Notes: generated by a model from the sequence alone, not told the origin. Positions 34,827-45,257 are shown, counted from the stretch's first letter. The stretch: 64,000 nt of DNA from Streptomyces antimycoticus (GCF_005405925.1 NZ_BJHV01000001.1:10168001-10232000); one strand, 5' to 3'. Translations and numbers: made by a program.

Positions 34827-36280
34827 GTGCGCTCCCGTTCCCTCACCACCGTCGTGCGCTGCGCGACCGTGGTGGCACTTGTGACCACCCCCGCCTTACT
34901 CGCCCTGCCCTCGGCGGGCGCCGCCGAGGCCCGCACCGCCGCGGCCGCCGCCCCCAAGGTCGACTTCAACAAGGACGGACGCGCCGACCTCGCCGTCTCC
35001 GCCCCCGCCGGCACGGTGGACGGCAAGGCCAAGGCGGGCTACGTCGCCGTGGTCTACGGCTCCGCCTCCGGTGCGGACACCGCCCACCGCCAGGTCATCA
35101 GCCAGGCCACCGAGGGCGTCCCCGGCGACCCCACCGCGTCGACGTACTTCGGGGCCCATACGGTCGCCCGCGACCTGGACGGCGACGGCTACACCGATCT
35201 GGCGGTCGAGGCCGGAGACTCCCCGGCCATCACGGTCCTGTGGGGTTCCGCGAACGGCCTCACCGGTGGCACCCAGCTGCCCGCCGGCAACGGCGACCAC
35301 TGGGGCTCCAGCGACATCGTGGGCGGTGACTTCAACGGGGACGGCAAGGCCGACCTGGTCGATGTGGTCACCGTCGACGAGGGCTCGGAGGACGAGAAGA
35401 CCGGCCTGCGCGTCCGTCTCGGCCCGTTCACCCGCGACGGCAAGGACGCGGGCAGCTCCTTCTCCGACACCGGCAGGTTCGACGGACCGACCAGGCTGAC
35501 CGCGGGCGACATCACCGGGGACGGCAAGGACGACCTCGTCTCCACCCACGCCTTCGAGGAGATGTCCGAGTCCAGCCTGTTCTTCAAGGGGACGACAACG
35601 GCCTGTCGCCGAAGGTCAAGGACCTCACCCACGCCGCCTCCGCGACCATCGGCGACGTCGACAAGGACGGCTACGGCGATCTGGTGCTGCGCACGGTCCC
35701 GGGGAACGTCGTCGAGGACCTGCCGTACGACCACGGCACGCTGAAGGTCCTCTACGGCACCGCGTCGGGGCCGAGCACCACCCGCACCACGACCATCGAC
35801 CAGAACACCGCGGGCGTCCCCGGCGTCAACGAGGACGGCGACCAGTTCGGCTACTCGCTCAGCTCCGGCGACGTCAACGGCGACGGCTACGCGGACATCT
35901 CCGTCGGCATCCCGTACGAGGCCCTGGAGGCCGGCCAGAAGGGCGCGGGCAGCGTCGTCCAGCTCTACGGCGGCCGGGGCGGGCTGTCCGGCACCGGAGC
36001 CCAGGCGTTCACCCAGGACACCGCCGGTGTCCCCGGCGTCGCGGAGGCGGACGACCACTTCGGCATGGCCGTCCGGCTCGCCGACACCGACGGCGACGGC
36101 AAGGACGACCTGGCGGTGGGCGCCCCCGACGAGGACGGCGCCCAGTCCACCAGCGGTGCGGCATGGGTGCTGCGCGGCCAGTCCGGCGGCCTCACCACGA
36201 GTGGGGTCGTGTCCTTCGGGCCCGACTCCCTCGGGGCGCCGGAGGCCGGTGCGGCCCTGGGCGCGGGATTCCAGCAGTAG
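34827..36280 (+). CDS. Secreted FG-GAP (integrin-type propeller) repeat protein, frameshifted in this sequence
   Basis: GTG start after AGGAGG. Sec signal peptide ending near SAGA-AEA. Repeats carrying calcium loops: DFNKDGRADLAVS, DLDGDGYTDLAVE, DFNGDGKADLVD, DITGDGKDDLVS, then after a frame change DVDKDGYGDLVL, DVNGDGYADISVG, DTDGDGKDDLAVG. The frame changes within LFFKGDDNGLSPK at the GGGG run 35588-35591; one extra G restores a single protein of about 484 residues. Such seven-bladed proteins are common secreted streptomycete proteins of unclear adhesive function. Confidence 0.87.
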
Positions 36281-36374
36281 CCGCACTCCGGCCGTAACCG
36301 CATCACCATAGGGCCGAACTCGGGTCTGTGCACAAGTAGTTGACGATCCCTCAGATCTACTGGACGGTAGGTCC

Positions 36375-38315
36375 ATGCCGACTCATGAGACGCGAGGGAT
36401 ACGGATCGGCCGCCCCCGACCGGGTCGCACCCGGTTGCTCGGGGCGGCCGCTGCGTTGCTGGCAGCGGTCGCGGCCCCGGGCACTCCGGCGGCCGCGGCC
36501 GAGGCGCCCTGGTTCGACGGCCGGGCGGCGGACCAGATGACCGTGGACGGCACCCGGTTCGCCGACGGACACGGACGCGAGATCGTGCTGCGCGGCTTCA
36601 ACGTGTCCGGCGAGACCAAACTGGAGGAGAACGGCGGGCTCCCGTTCGCCACCACCGCCGACGCCAGGACATCCGCCGCCGCCATGCGGAACCTGACCGG
36701 AGCCAACGCGGTGCGCTTCCTGCTGTCCTGGGCCCACGCCGAGCCCGAGCCCGGCCAGGTGGACACCGCCTATCTGGAGAAGGCCACCGCGCAGATGAAG
36801 GCGTTCCTGGACGCCGGAATCCGGGTCTTTCCCGACTTCCACCAGGACCTGTACTCCGGCCGTCTCTTCGACAAGGACAGCTGGTACAGCGGCGACGGCG
36901 CGCCGAAATGGGTCATCGACGCGGGCGGATACCCCAAGGAGTCCTGTGGCATCTGCGTCCACTGGGGCCAGAACATCACCCAGAACCAGGCGGTCATGAA
37001 CGCCACCCGCGACTTCTGGCGCAACCGCGCCCTGACCACCGGCGCGGGCACCGTCCGCGTCCAGGACGCCTTCCTGGCCACCGCCGGGACGACCATGACC
37101 TACCTCGCCCGGCACCTCACCGACGAGCAGTTCACCCGGGTCGCCGGCTTCGACCCGCTCAACGAGCCGTACGCGGGCGCGTACGAGGACGGCCAGAACA
37201 GCCGCACCTGGGAGAAGAGCGTGCTGTGGCCCTTCTACGAGAAGTTCCGCGCCCGTATGGACGCCGCGGGCTGGCAGGACAAGCCCGCCTTCGTGGAGCC
37301 CAATATGTTCTGGAACTCCAACCTGGACTTCCAGCGCCAGGAGGGCGGACTCCTGGACGCCGGAAAGCCCGGCCCCGACTACGTCTTCAACACCCACTAC
37401 TACGACCAGAAGGCCATCTCCGGGATCTTCATGCCGGGCAAGGCGGCCGACGGGCAGTACGCAGGCGACTTCGGCGCCCTGCGCGACCGCTCCACCGCCC
37501 TGGACCTTCCGGCCGTCATGAGCGAGTTCGGCCATCCGCTGACCGGCTTCACCTCCGACAAGGCCCCCACCGTCGTCAAGGGCATGTACCAGGCCCTGGA
37601 CTCGCGGCTCCCAGGTGCCACCTGGTGGACCCGGCCGGCCGCCTCCGGCGCCGTGCTCTCCTCCACCCAGTGGCAGTGGGACATCTACAGCGGCCGCCAC
37701 CACGAGGCCATGAACGGCAACACCGGCAAGGTCCTCACCGAGGGCGACGCCTGGAACGGCGAGGACCTCTCGGCCGTCCGCCTCGACGACTCCGGCAACG
37801 CCGGGCTGCGCCAGGACGCACGGCTGCTCGACCGGCTCTATCCGCGCGCCGTCGCGGGGCGCACCCTCGCCTTCACCTTCGAGGACCGCTCACGCGACGG
37901 CTCCACCACGCTCAGCTGGAACCGCATTCCCAGCAGCCTGCCGAACGTGGCCGAGCTGACCGGCTCCGGCCGCTACGGCATGCTGGTGTGGCGCTCCGAC
38001 GGCGGCACCGAAGCGCCCACCGAACTGCGTCTGCCCCGCGACTTCGACCCCGCCCGGACCACCGTCGTCTCCGATCTGGGCACCGTCACCGGGCCGCCCG
38101 CGTACACCGCACACGGCCACACCGCCGACCACCCCGTCGCCACCGCCGCGGAGCCCGGCGGCACCGACGCGCGCCGGCTCGTGCTCTCCGCCCCGGCCGA
38201 CGCGGGCACCGTGCACTACGCGCTGATCGCCGACGGCACCGCCGCCCCCTCGGCGGAGCTGCGCGCCGCCGCCCAGCGCGAACTGACGGCGTGGGCGGCG
38301 GACGCCGGCTTCTGA
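36375..38315 (+). CDS. Secreted GH5 endoglycoceramidase-like glycosidase
   Basis: 646 residues. Signal peptide TRLLGAAAALLAAVAAPG ending near AAA-EAP. The GH5 TIM barrel has the catalytic acid in AGFDPLNEPYAG and the nucleophile in PAVMSEFGHPL. The motifs RGFNVSGETK, FPDFHQDLYS and ATWWTRP fit the endoglycoceramidase II-type branch, which cleaves oligosaccharide from ceramide glycolipids. A beta-sandwich C-terminal domain (about 500-640) follows. ATG after GGTAGG. In a soil bacterium the substrate could be plant or fungal glycosylceramide, or another steryl/lipid glycoside. Confidence 0.85.
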   Translation: MPTHETRGIRIGRPRPGRTRLLGAAAALLAAVAAPGTPAAAAEAPWFDGRAADQMTVDGTRFADGHGREIVLRGFNVSGETKLEENGGLPFATTADARTSAAAMRNLTGANAVRFLLSWAHAEPEPGQVDTAYLEKATAQMKAFLDAGIRVFPDFHQDLYSGRLFDKDSWYSGDGAPKWVIDAGGYPKESCGICVHWGQNITQNQAVMNATRDFWRNRALTTGAGTVRVQDAFLATAGTTMTYLARHLTDEQFTRVAGFDPLNEPYAGAYEDGQNSRTWEKSVLWPFYEKFRARMDAAGWQDKPAFVEPNMFWNSNLDFQRQEGGLLDAGKPGPDYVFNTHYYDQKAISGIFMPGKAADGQYAGDFGALRDRSTALDLPAVMSEFGHPLTGFTSDKAPTVVKGMYQALDSRLPGATWWTRPAASGAVLSSTQWQWDIYSGRHHEAMNGNTGKVLTEGDAWNGEDLSAVRLDDSGNAGLRQDARLLDRLYPRAVAGRTLAFTFEDRSRDGSTTLSWNRIPSSLPNVAELTGSGRYGMLVWRSDGGTEAPTELRLPRDFDPARTTVVSDLGTVTGPPAYTAHGHTADHPVATAAEPGGTDARRLVLSAPADAGTVHYALIADGTAAPSAELRAAAQRELTAWAADAGF

Positions 38316-38331
38316 GCTTCTCGGCCAACCG

Positions 38332-39315
38332 TTACCAGCGAGGGTGCACCCGGGCCCGCAGCCGCCGGTCGTACAGGTCGCCGACGGCGTCCAGCGTGGT
38401 GTCCGGCAGCGGGGGCAGCCCCGCCGCGTCCGCGTTCGCCCGGGCCTGCTCGGGCGAACGCGCCCCCGGGATGACCGAGGTCACGCCCGGCTGCTGGACG
38501 ATCCACCGCAGCGCCGTCTGCGCGGGAGTGGCTCCCTCGGGTGCCAGCTCCGCGAATTCCACCGCCGCCTCGATACCCTCCTCGAAGCCCACACCGGAGA
38601 ACGTCTCGCCCTGGTCGAACATCTCGCCGTGCCGGTTGAAGGTGCGGTGGTCGTTCTCGGCGAAGACGGTGTCCTTGGTGTACTTCCCCGACAGCAGTCC
38701 GGACGCCAGCGGCACCCGCGCGATGATCCCCACACCGGCCTCCCGCGCCGCCGGCACCACCTCCTCCAGCGGCTTGAGCCGGAACGGGTTGAGGATGATC
38801 TGCACGCTCGCCGTTCCAGGCCGCGCGATCGCCGCCAGCGCCTCCGCACACGTCTCGACGCTCACTCCGTACGCCGCCACACGCTCCTCCGCCACCAGCG
38901 TGTCCAGCGCGTCGAAGACCGCCTCCGAGGAGTGCACCGGGGACGGCGGGCAGTGCAGCTGCACCAGATCCAGGGTGTCCACCCCCAGATTGGCCCGCGA
39001 CCGGTCGGTCCACGCGCGGAAGTTGTCCAGGGTGTAGTTCTCCTCGAGCTGGGGCAGCCGCCGCCCCATCTTGGTCGCCACGAAGATCCCGGCGTCCGGC
39101 CGCTCCCGCAGATACCGCCCGATGAGCTGCTCGCTGCGCCCGTCCCCGTACACATCGGCGGTGTCGAAGAACGTCACACCCGCTTCGACGGCCGCGTCCA
39201 GCACGGCCAGGGCGTCCGGCTCGCCGACCTCGCCCCAGTCCGCGCCCAGCTGCCAGGTCCCCAGGCCCACGACCGAGACCTTCCGGCCGAGCCGGCCGAA
39301 CTCACGCTGTTCCAT
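38332..39315 (-). CDS. Aldo/keto reductase
   Basis: 327 residues. Catalytic Asp and Tyr in VTFFDTADVYGDGRSEQLIG, Lys in IFVATKMGRR, His in DLVQLHCPPSPV; the C-terminus has SVIPGARSPEQARANADAA for the NADP phosphate. The start MEQREFGRLGRKVSVVGLG is standard. Convergent with the GH5 gene and following the ManD-like gene on the same strand, so possibly co-transcribed with it in sugar-acid metabolism. Confidence 0.92.
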   Translation of the reverse strand: MEQREFGRLGRKVSVVGLGTWQLGADWGEVGEPDALAVLDAAVEAGVTFFDTADVYGDGRSEQLIGRYLRERPDAGIFVATKMGRRLPQLEENYTLDNFRAWTDRSRANLGVDTLDLVQLHCPPSPVHSSEAVFDALDTLVAEERVAAYGVSVETCAEALAAIARPGTASVQIILNPFRLKPLEEVVPAAREAGVGIIARVPLASGLLSGKYTKDTVFAENDHRTFNRHGEMFDQGETFSGVGFEEGIEAAVEFAELAPEGATPAQTALRWIVQQPGVTSVIPGARSPEQARANADAAGLPPLPDTTLDAVGDLYDRRLRARVHPRW

Positions 39316-39357
39316 GCTCCCTCTTCTCTCCTGCTGCGACGCTCACCGTACCCCCGC

Positions 39358-40599
39358 TCACCAGTCGTGCACCGTGCCGTCCGCCAGCCGGTTCACCGGC
39401 AGATAGGCGGGCTGGTACGGGAACCGCCCGGCGGCCTCGGTGTCCAGCTCGACGCCCAGGCCCGGGGTGTCGGACGGGTGCAGCAGCCCGTCCTCGAAGC
39501 GGAAGGAGGTGCGGAAGACCTCCAGGGTGTCGGCGGTGTGCGGCATGTACTCCTGTATGCCGAAGTTGTGGATGGCCAGATCCAGGTGGAGCGCCGCGGC
39601 CATGCCCACGGGGGAGATGTCGGTCGGGCCGTGGATGCCGGACTTGATCCCGTAGACGGCGGCCAGGTCCAGCAGTTTGCGCATGGCGGTGACCCCGCCG
39701 GTGTGGGTCACCGCCGAGCGCACGTAGTCGATCAGCCGCTCGCTCAGCAGGGTGGTGTAGTCGTGGACGTGGTTGAAGACCTCGCCGATGGCCAGCGGGG
39801 TGGTGGTGTGCTGCCGGATGAGCCGCAGCGCCGCCTGGTCCTCGCCGGGCGTGGCGTCCTCCAGCCAGAACAGGTCGTACGGCTCCAGCGCCTTGCCGAG
39901 CCGGGCCGCCTGGATGGGCGTCATCCGGTGGTGGCCGTCGTGCAGCAGCGGCAGCTCCGGGCCGAACTCCCGCCGTACGGCCTCGAACACCGTCGGCACA
40001 TGGCGCAGATAGGCCCGGGTGTCCCAGCTCTCCTCGGCGGGCAGCACACGGGACCCCGACCCCCGGCGCGCGGGTTCGTAGTCGTAGCGCTCCCCGCCGC
40101 CCGCGCTGGAGGAGGCCACTCCGTAGACCGAGGCCAGCCCCGGGATGCCGGTCTGCACGCGGATCGCGCGATAGCCCTGCTCCAGATGGGCGCGGATGGA
40201 GTCGAGCAGCTCGGGGACGTCCCGGCCGGAGGCGTGTCCGTAGGCCAGCGCCCCGCTGCGCGAGGCCCCGCCGAGCAACTGGTACAGCGGCATCCTGGCG
40301 GCCTTGGCCTTGATGTCCCACAGCGCCGTGTCGACGGCCGCGATGGCGGCCATGGTCACCGGGCCCCGCCGCCAGTACGCCCCGCGGTACAGATACTGCC
40401 AGGTGTCCTCGATGCGCGAGGCGTCCCGGTCGAGCAGCAGCGGCACCACGTGGTCCCGCAGATACGAGGCGACGGCCAGCTCACGGCCGTTGAGCGTGGC
40501 GTCCCCCAGACCCGTGACGCCGTCCTCGGTGACGATGCGCAGGGTGACGAAATTGCGCCCCGGACTGGTGATGACGACCTCGGCCGACTCGATCCTCAC
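39358..40599 (-). CDS. D-mannonate dehydratase-like enolase-superfamily enzyme (ManD/RspA)
   Basis: About 413 residues from the GTG at 40599, the position where ManD proteins start ([20 protein letters not shown]); an ATG at 40611 is the alternative. Enolase-superfamily metal ligands: Asp in [11 protein letters not shown], Glu in [12 protein letters not shown], Glu in LAIGEVFNH; the base His is in [13 protein letters not shown]-terminal [12 protein letters not shown] and C-terminal [13 protein letters not shown] strongly match ManD. Members either dehydrate D-mannonate/D-gluconate weakly or have unknown roles; the lack of a uronate pathway here leaves the substrate open. Confidence 0.88.
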   Translation of the reverse strand: MRIESAEVVITSPGRNFVTLRIVTEDGVTGLGDATLNGRELAVASYLRDHVVPLLLDRDASRIEDTWQYLYRGAYWRRGPVTMAAIAAVDTALWDIKAKAARMPLYQLLGGASRSGALAYGHASGRDVPELLDSIRAHLEQGYRAIRVQTGIPGLASVYGVASSSAGGGERYDYEPARRGSGSRVLPAEESWDTRAYLRHVPTVFEAVRREFGPELPLLHDGHHRMTPIQAARLGKALEPYDLFWLEDATPGEDQAALRLIRQHTTTPLAIGEVFNHVHDYTTLLSERLIDYVRSAVTHTGGVTAMRKLLDLAAVYGIKSGIHGPTDISPVGMAAALHLDLAIHNFGIQEYMPHTADTLEVFRTSFRFEDGLLHPSDTPGLGVELDTEAAGRFPYQPAYLPVNRLADGTVHDW

Positions 40600-40847
40600 C
40601 GCATACCCCATTCCCCTTGTTCCGCTTGCTCGGTCCCTTCCGGCGATCACGCCGTACGGGCAGCTCTACCCGCTTCCCGCCGCCGGGATCCGGGGGGCGG
40701 CACGGCCCGCCTCTCGCCCCCTCGTCAACTCCCACGCCCGCGGGTAGCGTGGCGGCATGCTGTGACACCCGCCTCGTCCCAGGGGCCCGCCCGGACACCT
40801 CCTTCGCGCCGTCCGCACGTCATCAGATACCGAAGGAGGCATCCGCC

Positions 40848-41738
40848 ATGACCACCCTCACCGTCGCACTGCTCCAACTCGCCCCGCCCGGAGCCGAGTT
40901 GTCCGTGAACCTCGCCCTCGGTGAGGCGGCCTGCCGCCGGGCCGGGGCCATGGGCGCCGACATCGCGCTCTTCCCCGAGATGTGGAGCAACGGCTACAGC
41001 TGCTCCGTCCCGGACGGCTTCGCCAGCGGCGATCGCTACCGCCATCCGTCGCTGTGGGACGAGGCCTCGGCGGCGCCGCGGCCCCGGGCCGTCTGGCTCG
41101 GCGAGCCGATCACCCGCGACTCGCCCTTCGTCACCCGCTTCCGTGAGCTGGCCGCCGAACTGGAGATGGCCATCGCGCTCACCTATCTGGAGAGCTGGGA
41201 CGGAGCGCCGCGTAACACCCTGTCCCTCATCGACCGGCACGGCCGTCTGGTCCTGACCTACGCCAAGGTGCACACCTGCGTCTTCGACCTGCCCGAGGCC
41301 GCGCTGACCCCGGGGGAGGGGTTCGAGGTGTGCGCCCTGGACACGGCGGTGGGCGAGGTGATGACCGGGGCGATGATCTGCTACGACCGCGAGTTCCCGG
41401 AGAGCGCCCGCGCCCTGATGCTCGCCGGAGCCGAGATCGTTCTCACCCCGAACGCCTGCGAGCTGGAGATCAACCGGCTCTCCCAGTTCCGCTCCCGCGC
41501 GGGGGAGAACATGACCGGTATGGCCATGGCCAACTACGCCGGTCCGGGCTGGGGCCACTCCGTCGCCCATGACGGCATCGCCTTCGCCGGTGGGCGGTCG
41601 CGGGACACCCTGGTGGTCGAGGCGGGCGAGGCCGCGGGGGTCTATCCCGCGGTCTTCGACCTCGACGCGCTGCGCGACTACCGTCGCCGGGAGGCCTGGG
41701 GGACGCCTTCCGCCGCCCCGCCGCCTACCGGAGCCTGA
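40848..41738 (+). CDS. Carbon-nitrogen hydrolase (nitrilase superfamily amidase)
   Basis: 296 residues; ATG with AAGGAGG eight bases upstream. The catalytic triad is visible: Glu in ALFPEMWSNGY, Lys in LTYAKVHTCVFD, Cys in GAMICYDREFPESAR. This Cys context matches amidases of the carbamoylase/omega-amidase-like branches rather than true nitrilases. Cytosolic, alone, divergent from the ManD-like gene. Substrate unknown. Confidence 0.9.
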   Translation: MTTLTVALLQLAPPGAELSVNLALGEAACRRAGAMGADIALFPEMWSNGYSCSVPDGFASGDRYRHPSLWDEASAAPRPRAVWLGEPITRDSPFVTRFRELAAELEMAIALTYLESWDGAPRNTLSLIDRHGRLVLTYAKVHTCVFDLPEAALTPGEGFEVCALDTAVGEVMTGAMICYDREFPESARALMLAGAEIVLTPNACELEINRLSQFRSRAGENMTGMAMANYAGPGWGHSVAHDGIAFAGGRSRDTLVVEAGEAAGVYPAVFDLDALRDYRRREAWGTPSAAPPPTGA

Positions 41739-41904
41739 CGGGCCGTGAGGTGCGCGAACCATTTGTCCGGCTGGGACCCGAGGGCGGACCGGTACCCGGC
41801 CGCAGCCTCCCGTAATGGCGGGAAAGCTTTGTCAAGTACCTACAAAAACATGATCTGAGCTGGGGCGATTGCTGACGGGGTACCTGGTGAGTAGGGTGTC
41901 CCGC

Positions 41905-42144
41905 ATGTCAGCACTCAACGTGGAATTCAGCGATCGGGAACTTGAGGACCTCCGCCAGATCGCCAAGGAACGCGGTACGACGATGAAGGCCCTCGTCCGA
42001 GAGGCGACCGTGGCCGACATCGCGCGGCACCGCGCTCTGCAGGAGGGTGCCGAGGTCTTCCGGCGGTTCTTCGCGGACAACGCGGACGCCTTCGCGGACG
42101 CGTTCCCCGACGATGAGCACCGCCATCCCGAGCAGGCCGCCTGA
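41905..42144 (+). CDS. Ribbon-helix-helix-type antitoxin
   Basis: 79 residues from the ATG at 41905. A short N-terminal strand (MSALNVEFSDRELEDLRQIA) followed by two helices (KERGTTMKALVREATVADIA) fits an RHH DNA-binding antitoxin; the acidic C-terminus (DNADAFADAFPDDEHR) would cover the toxin. Two bases separate it from the Doc-like gene. The upstream stretch 41820-41870 is AT-rich and has TTGTCA-N16-TGATCT as a possible promoter. Confidence 0.72.
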   Translation: MSALNVEFSDRELEDLRQIAKERGTTMKALVREATVADIARHRALQEGAEVFRRFFADNADAFADAFPDDEHRHPEQAA

Positions 42145-42146
42145 CC

Positions 42147-42523
42147 ATGGCCCCGCTGCTGCATATCGACGTCCCCTGGCTGCTGCAGCGCCATGAGGAA
42201 GTCATGCCGGAACAGCCGGCCATCTCGGACTTCTCGGGTCTGGTCGCCGCGGTCGCCCGCCACCGGGTGGACCCGCCGCGCCTGGGGGTCGATCCCGACC
42301 CGGCGTGGCGGGCCGCGGCCCTGTTGCACACCATCGCGCTGCTCAGACCGCTCCCGGCGAGCAACGCGCGGTTCGCCGCCGCGACCGCGGTCGCCTATAT
42401 GCACGCTTCGGGGAAGGCATCGACCCGCCGTACGGGGCGCTGATCGATCTGGTCCGCGACATCCTCTCCAGCAAGGCCGATGTGTTCGACGCGGCCGGCC
42501 GCATCCGCTCCTGGCGGATCTGA
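42147..42523 (+). pseudogene. Doc/Fic-like toxin gene, frameshifted in this sequence
   Basis: About 125 residues when two frames are joined: MAPLLHIDVPWLLQRHEEVM to AVAYMHASG, then EGIDPPYGALIDLVRDILSS to RIRSWRI. The break is at the GGGG run 42410-42413; one extra G restores the frame. The fold resembles death-on-curing proteins, but the Fic loop HPFxxGNxR is here LLRPLPASNARFA, with no catalytic His. So even when repaired it may be a Fic-like protein with altered or lost AMP/phosphate-transfer activity. Partner of the preceding RHH antitoxin. Confidence 0.65.
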
Positions 42524-42566
42524 GGGGGCAACGGACCGGCGGTGGCTCGGGCACGGGCTTGGGGGG

Positions 42567-43301
42567 TCAGTCGACGTCACCGCGTGTGGTGCCGACCTTG
42601 AGGTCGTCGATGTAGTTGACCACCCGGCTGTTCTCGGCCCCGTACACCCCCCACTTGGGGTCGTTGCTGCTGTCGAAGGTGCGGCAGGCCCAGCGGGTGG
42701 TGCCGTCGCTGAACTTCTGCTGCTGACCGTTGACCCAGAGCTCGACCCAGCCGCCCTTGGTCTCGTCGGACAGATGCAGCCCGATGGTGTAGTGGTTCCA
42801 CGTGTTCGCCGAGGCCGGGGCCGACCAGATGGTGAAGACCTGGTTGCCGGGCTGCCGCTGGATCATCGTGGTCCGGCCGCCGAGCGTCTTCAGGACCACC
42901 GGCCAGTTCTGGATGTGATCCCCGTAGGACTTCCACTGGAACGTGGCGTTGTTGTCGACCGTGCTGGAGAGCTTGCTCGACCAGCCGAACCAGTAGGTCC
43001 CGCCGTTCTGGAAGGCGTATTTCGAGCCGCCCACGGCGATGCCGTGGCTTTCGCAGCGATTGCTGCCGCTCGGCTTGTCGTACTTCCAGATCTTGCCGCG
43101 CTGCGCGTCCGAGACGGCGGTGACGCTGCCGGGGGAGTCGCAGTTCAGCAGGCCGTAGATCTTGGTGCCGCCGGAGGCGTCGCCGTCCCAGATGGACGCG
43201 GCGTCCGCGGGCCAGGCGAACGCGAGACCCGCGACCGCCACGGCCGCGGGTACGGCGAACCGGAGCCCGGCGATGCGCTGGGTGGACCGTAAGGAAGCCA
43301 T
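42567..43301 (-). CDS. Secreted heparin lyase I-like polysaccharide lyase
   Basis: 244 residues from an ATG with GAGGAG upstream. Signal peptide RFAVPAAVAVAGLAFAWPAD cleaved near ADA-AS. A beta-jellyroll of the PL14/PL20/heparin lyase I type: WDGDASGGTKIYGLLNC, ESHGIAVGGSKYAFQNGGTY, FTIWSAPASANTWNHYTIGL and GWVELWVNGQQQKF. A Cys near the start (LLNCDS), one at NRCESH and one at RWACRTF may form disulfides. Acts on an anionic or beta-linked polysaccharide; substrate not resolved. Confidence 0.75.
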   Translation of the reverse strand: MASLRSTQRIAGLRFAVPAAVAVAGLAFAWPADAASIWDGDASGGTKIYGLLNCDSPGSVTAVSDAQRGKIWKYDKPSGSNRCESHGIAVGGSKYAFQNGGTYWFGWSSKLSSTVDNNATFQWKSYGDHIQNWPVVLKTLGGRTTMIQRQPGNQVFTIWSAPASANTWNHYTIGLHLSDETKGGWVELWVNGQQQKFSDGTTRWACRTFDSSNDPKWGVYGAENSRVVNYIDDLKVGTTRGDVD

Positions 43302-43407
43302 GCCACTCCTCGGAAGGGCCCCCGTTCGATGGTGTGCGCACCGTACTGGAGCCCTCCGAGTTGGTCCATACCTGTCCGGGCCGAGCGTGCCGGGCCCGTC
43401 CCTCGCG

Positions 43408-44679
43408 TCAGCCGGCCGAGCCGAGCTCCTCGGCCAGCGCCTGCTTCTCCAGCGTCTCCCGCCGCTCCTCGGCCGGAGTGTGTCCGGCCGCCTCCGCCGC
43501 CTGGACGCGCTCGGCCTCGGCGAGCAGCGAATGCCCGGTGGCCAGGACACCGATGCCCAGCGCGACCGCCGCGGCCCCGATGTAGAAGGGCAGATGCACC
43601 CCGCTGTGCTCGGCGATCTTGCCCGCGGCGTACGGGGCCAGACCGCCGCCGATGAAGCGGACGAAACCGTAGGAGGCGGAGGCGACGGGCCGCTCCACGG
43701 GGGCGACGGTCATCACCGCCTGGGTGGTGATGGTGTTGTTGATCCCGATGAAGGCGCCGGCCACGATCACCGCCACGATCAGCGTGGTCTTGGAGTCGGT
43801 GAACAGGCCGATGATCAGGATGTCGAGCGCGAACAGCGCCAGGTTCAGATACAGGGAGCGGGCTATGCCCAGCCGCGCCTGCAGCCACGGGGCGCCGAAG
43901 ACCGAGAAGAAGGCGACGAGCAGACCCCAGCCGGTGAAGACATAGCCGAGCTCATGGGTGCCCAGGTCCATCGGGAACGGCGCGTAGCCCAGCACCGTGA
44001 AGAAGCCCCAGTTGTAGCAGAGCGCGGTCAGCCCCATGGTGAGCAGTCCGCGGTGGCGCAGCGCCTTGATCGGGTCGGCGATCGAGGCCCGGCGCGCCGG
44101 GGTCGGGGTGGGCTGGACCAGCACGATGGTCGCGATCAGTGCGATGGCCATCAGGGCCGACACGCCGAAGAACGGCCCGCGCCAGCTGATCCCGCCGAGC
44201 TCACCGCCCAGCAGCGGGCCGATCGCGATGCCGATGCCCAGGGCGGTCTCGTAGAGGATGATCGCGCCCGCGAAGCCACCGCTGGCCGAGCCGACGATGA
44301 CGGCGAGCGAGGTGGCGATGAACAGGGCGTTGCCCAGGCCCCATCCGGCACGGAAGCCGACGATCCCGTCGATGCTGCCGGACGCCCCGGCCGCCGCGCT
44401 GAAGAGCACGATGAGCACCAGACCAGCCACCAGAGTGCGCTTGGCGCCGATGCGGCTGGAGACGAACCCGGTGACCAGCATGGCGACGGCGGTCACCACC
44501 AGATAGCTGGTGAACAGCAGCGACACCTGGCTCGGCGTGGCATGCAGCTGGGAGGAGAGGGAGGGCAGGATCGGATCCACGAGGCCGATGCCCATGAAGG
44601 AGATCACGCAGGCGAAGGCGACCGCCCATACGGCCTTCGGCTGCTTGAAGGGGTTGGGGGCGCTGGGATGAGCGGACAA
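43408..44679 (-). CDS. MFS multidrug-type efflux transporter
   Basis: 423 residues, 12 predicted membrane segments. The cytoplasmic loop 2-3 motif is GFVSSRIGAKRTLVAGLVL, and the motif-C-like ILYETALGIGIAIGPLLGG occurs in helix 5, typical of DHA1 antiporters. It follows the MarR gene by 72 bases on the same strand, forming a regulator-transporter operon. Probably exports a toxic compound sensed by MarR. Confidence 0.92.
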   Translation of the reverse strand: MSAHPSAPNPFKQPKAVWAVAFACVISFMGIGLVDPILPSLSSQLHATPSQVSLLFTSYLVVTAVAMLVTGFVSSRIGAKRTLVAGLVLIVLFSAAAGASGSIDGIVGFRAGWGLGNALFIATSLAVIVGSASGGFAGAIILYETALGIGIAIGPLLGGELGGISWRGPFFGVSALMAIALIATIVLVQPTPTPARRASIADPIKALRHRGLLTMGLTALCYNWGFFTVLGYAPFPMDLGTHELGYVFTGWGLLVAFFSVFGAPWLQARLGIARSLYLNLALFALDILIIGLFTDSKTTLIVAVIVAGAFIGINNTITTQAVMTVAPVERPVASASYGFVRFIGGGLAPYAAGKIAEHSGVHLPFYIGAAAVALGIGVLATGHSLLAEAERVQAAEAAGHTPAEERRETLEKQALAEELGSAG

Positions 44680-44751
44680 AAGATGCTCCGTCGTTCAGGG
44701 TCCCAGCCGTGACGACATGGCCATGCCGTGGCGCGGCAGGGTGCCGGTTGA

Positions 44752-45255
44752 TCAGGAAGCGGTACTCCCCGGGGACTTCCGTGCCCGTGCCGCGTTGTCG
44801 ACCAGCCGCTGGAAGGCGGGGGCGGCGGCGTGGACGGCGGTGGCGAGGGCCTGTTGGTCCTCGGGGGAGAGGGTGGCCAGCAGTTCGGCGAGCCGGTTCG
44901 TACGGCCGCGGCGCCGCTCGGCGAGCAGCTCCCGACCGGCGTCGGTGATCGCCACCAGCACCACCCGCCCGTCGTGCGGATCGTCGACCCGGGTCACCAG
45001 ACCCTGCCGCTCCAGCCGCTGGATCAGCTGGGTCATCGAGGGCTGGGTGACACCCTCGTCGGCGGCCAGGGCCGTCAGCCGGGAGGGGCCCTCCCGGCTG
45101 AGCCGGCCGAGGGTCGAGGCCGTGGTGAAGCTGATGTCCCGGTTGGTCAGATGGCGTACCGCGAGGAACGCCAGCTGTTCCAGCGCCTCCGCGACCTGCT
45201 CACGGGTCGCGGGGACGTCGGGTTCCCGGGAACCGGACTGCTGTGTGTACTCCAC
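44752..45255 (-). CDS. MarR-family transcriptional regulator
   Basis: 167 residues with the MarR winged helix: LTALAADEGVTQPSMTQLIQ and RLERQGLVTRVDDPHDGRVV, the DxRxxxV wing intact (DPHDGRVVLVAI). It is the first gene of an operon with the MFS transporter. An AT-rich interrupted palindrome lies immediately upstream of the start, consistent with autorepression relieved by the transporter's substrate. Confidence 0.93.
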   Translation of the reverse strand: MEYTQQSGSREPDVPATREQVAEALEQLAFLAVRHLTNRDISFTTASTLGRLSREGPSRLTALAADEGVTQPSMTQLIQRLERQGLVTRVDDPHDGRVVLVAITDAGRELLAERRRGRTNRLAELLATLSPEDQQALATAVHAAAPAFQRLVDNAARARKSPGSTAS

Positions 45256-45257
45256 AT

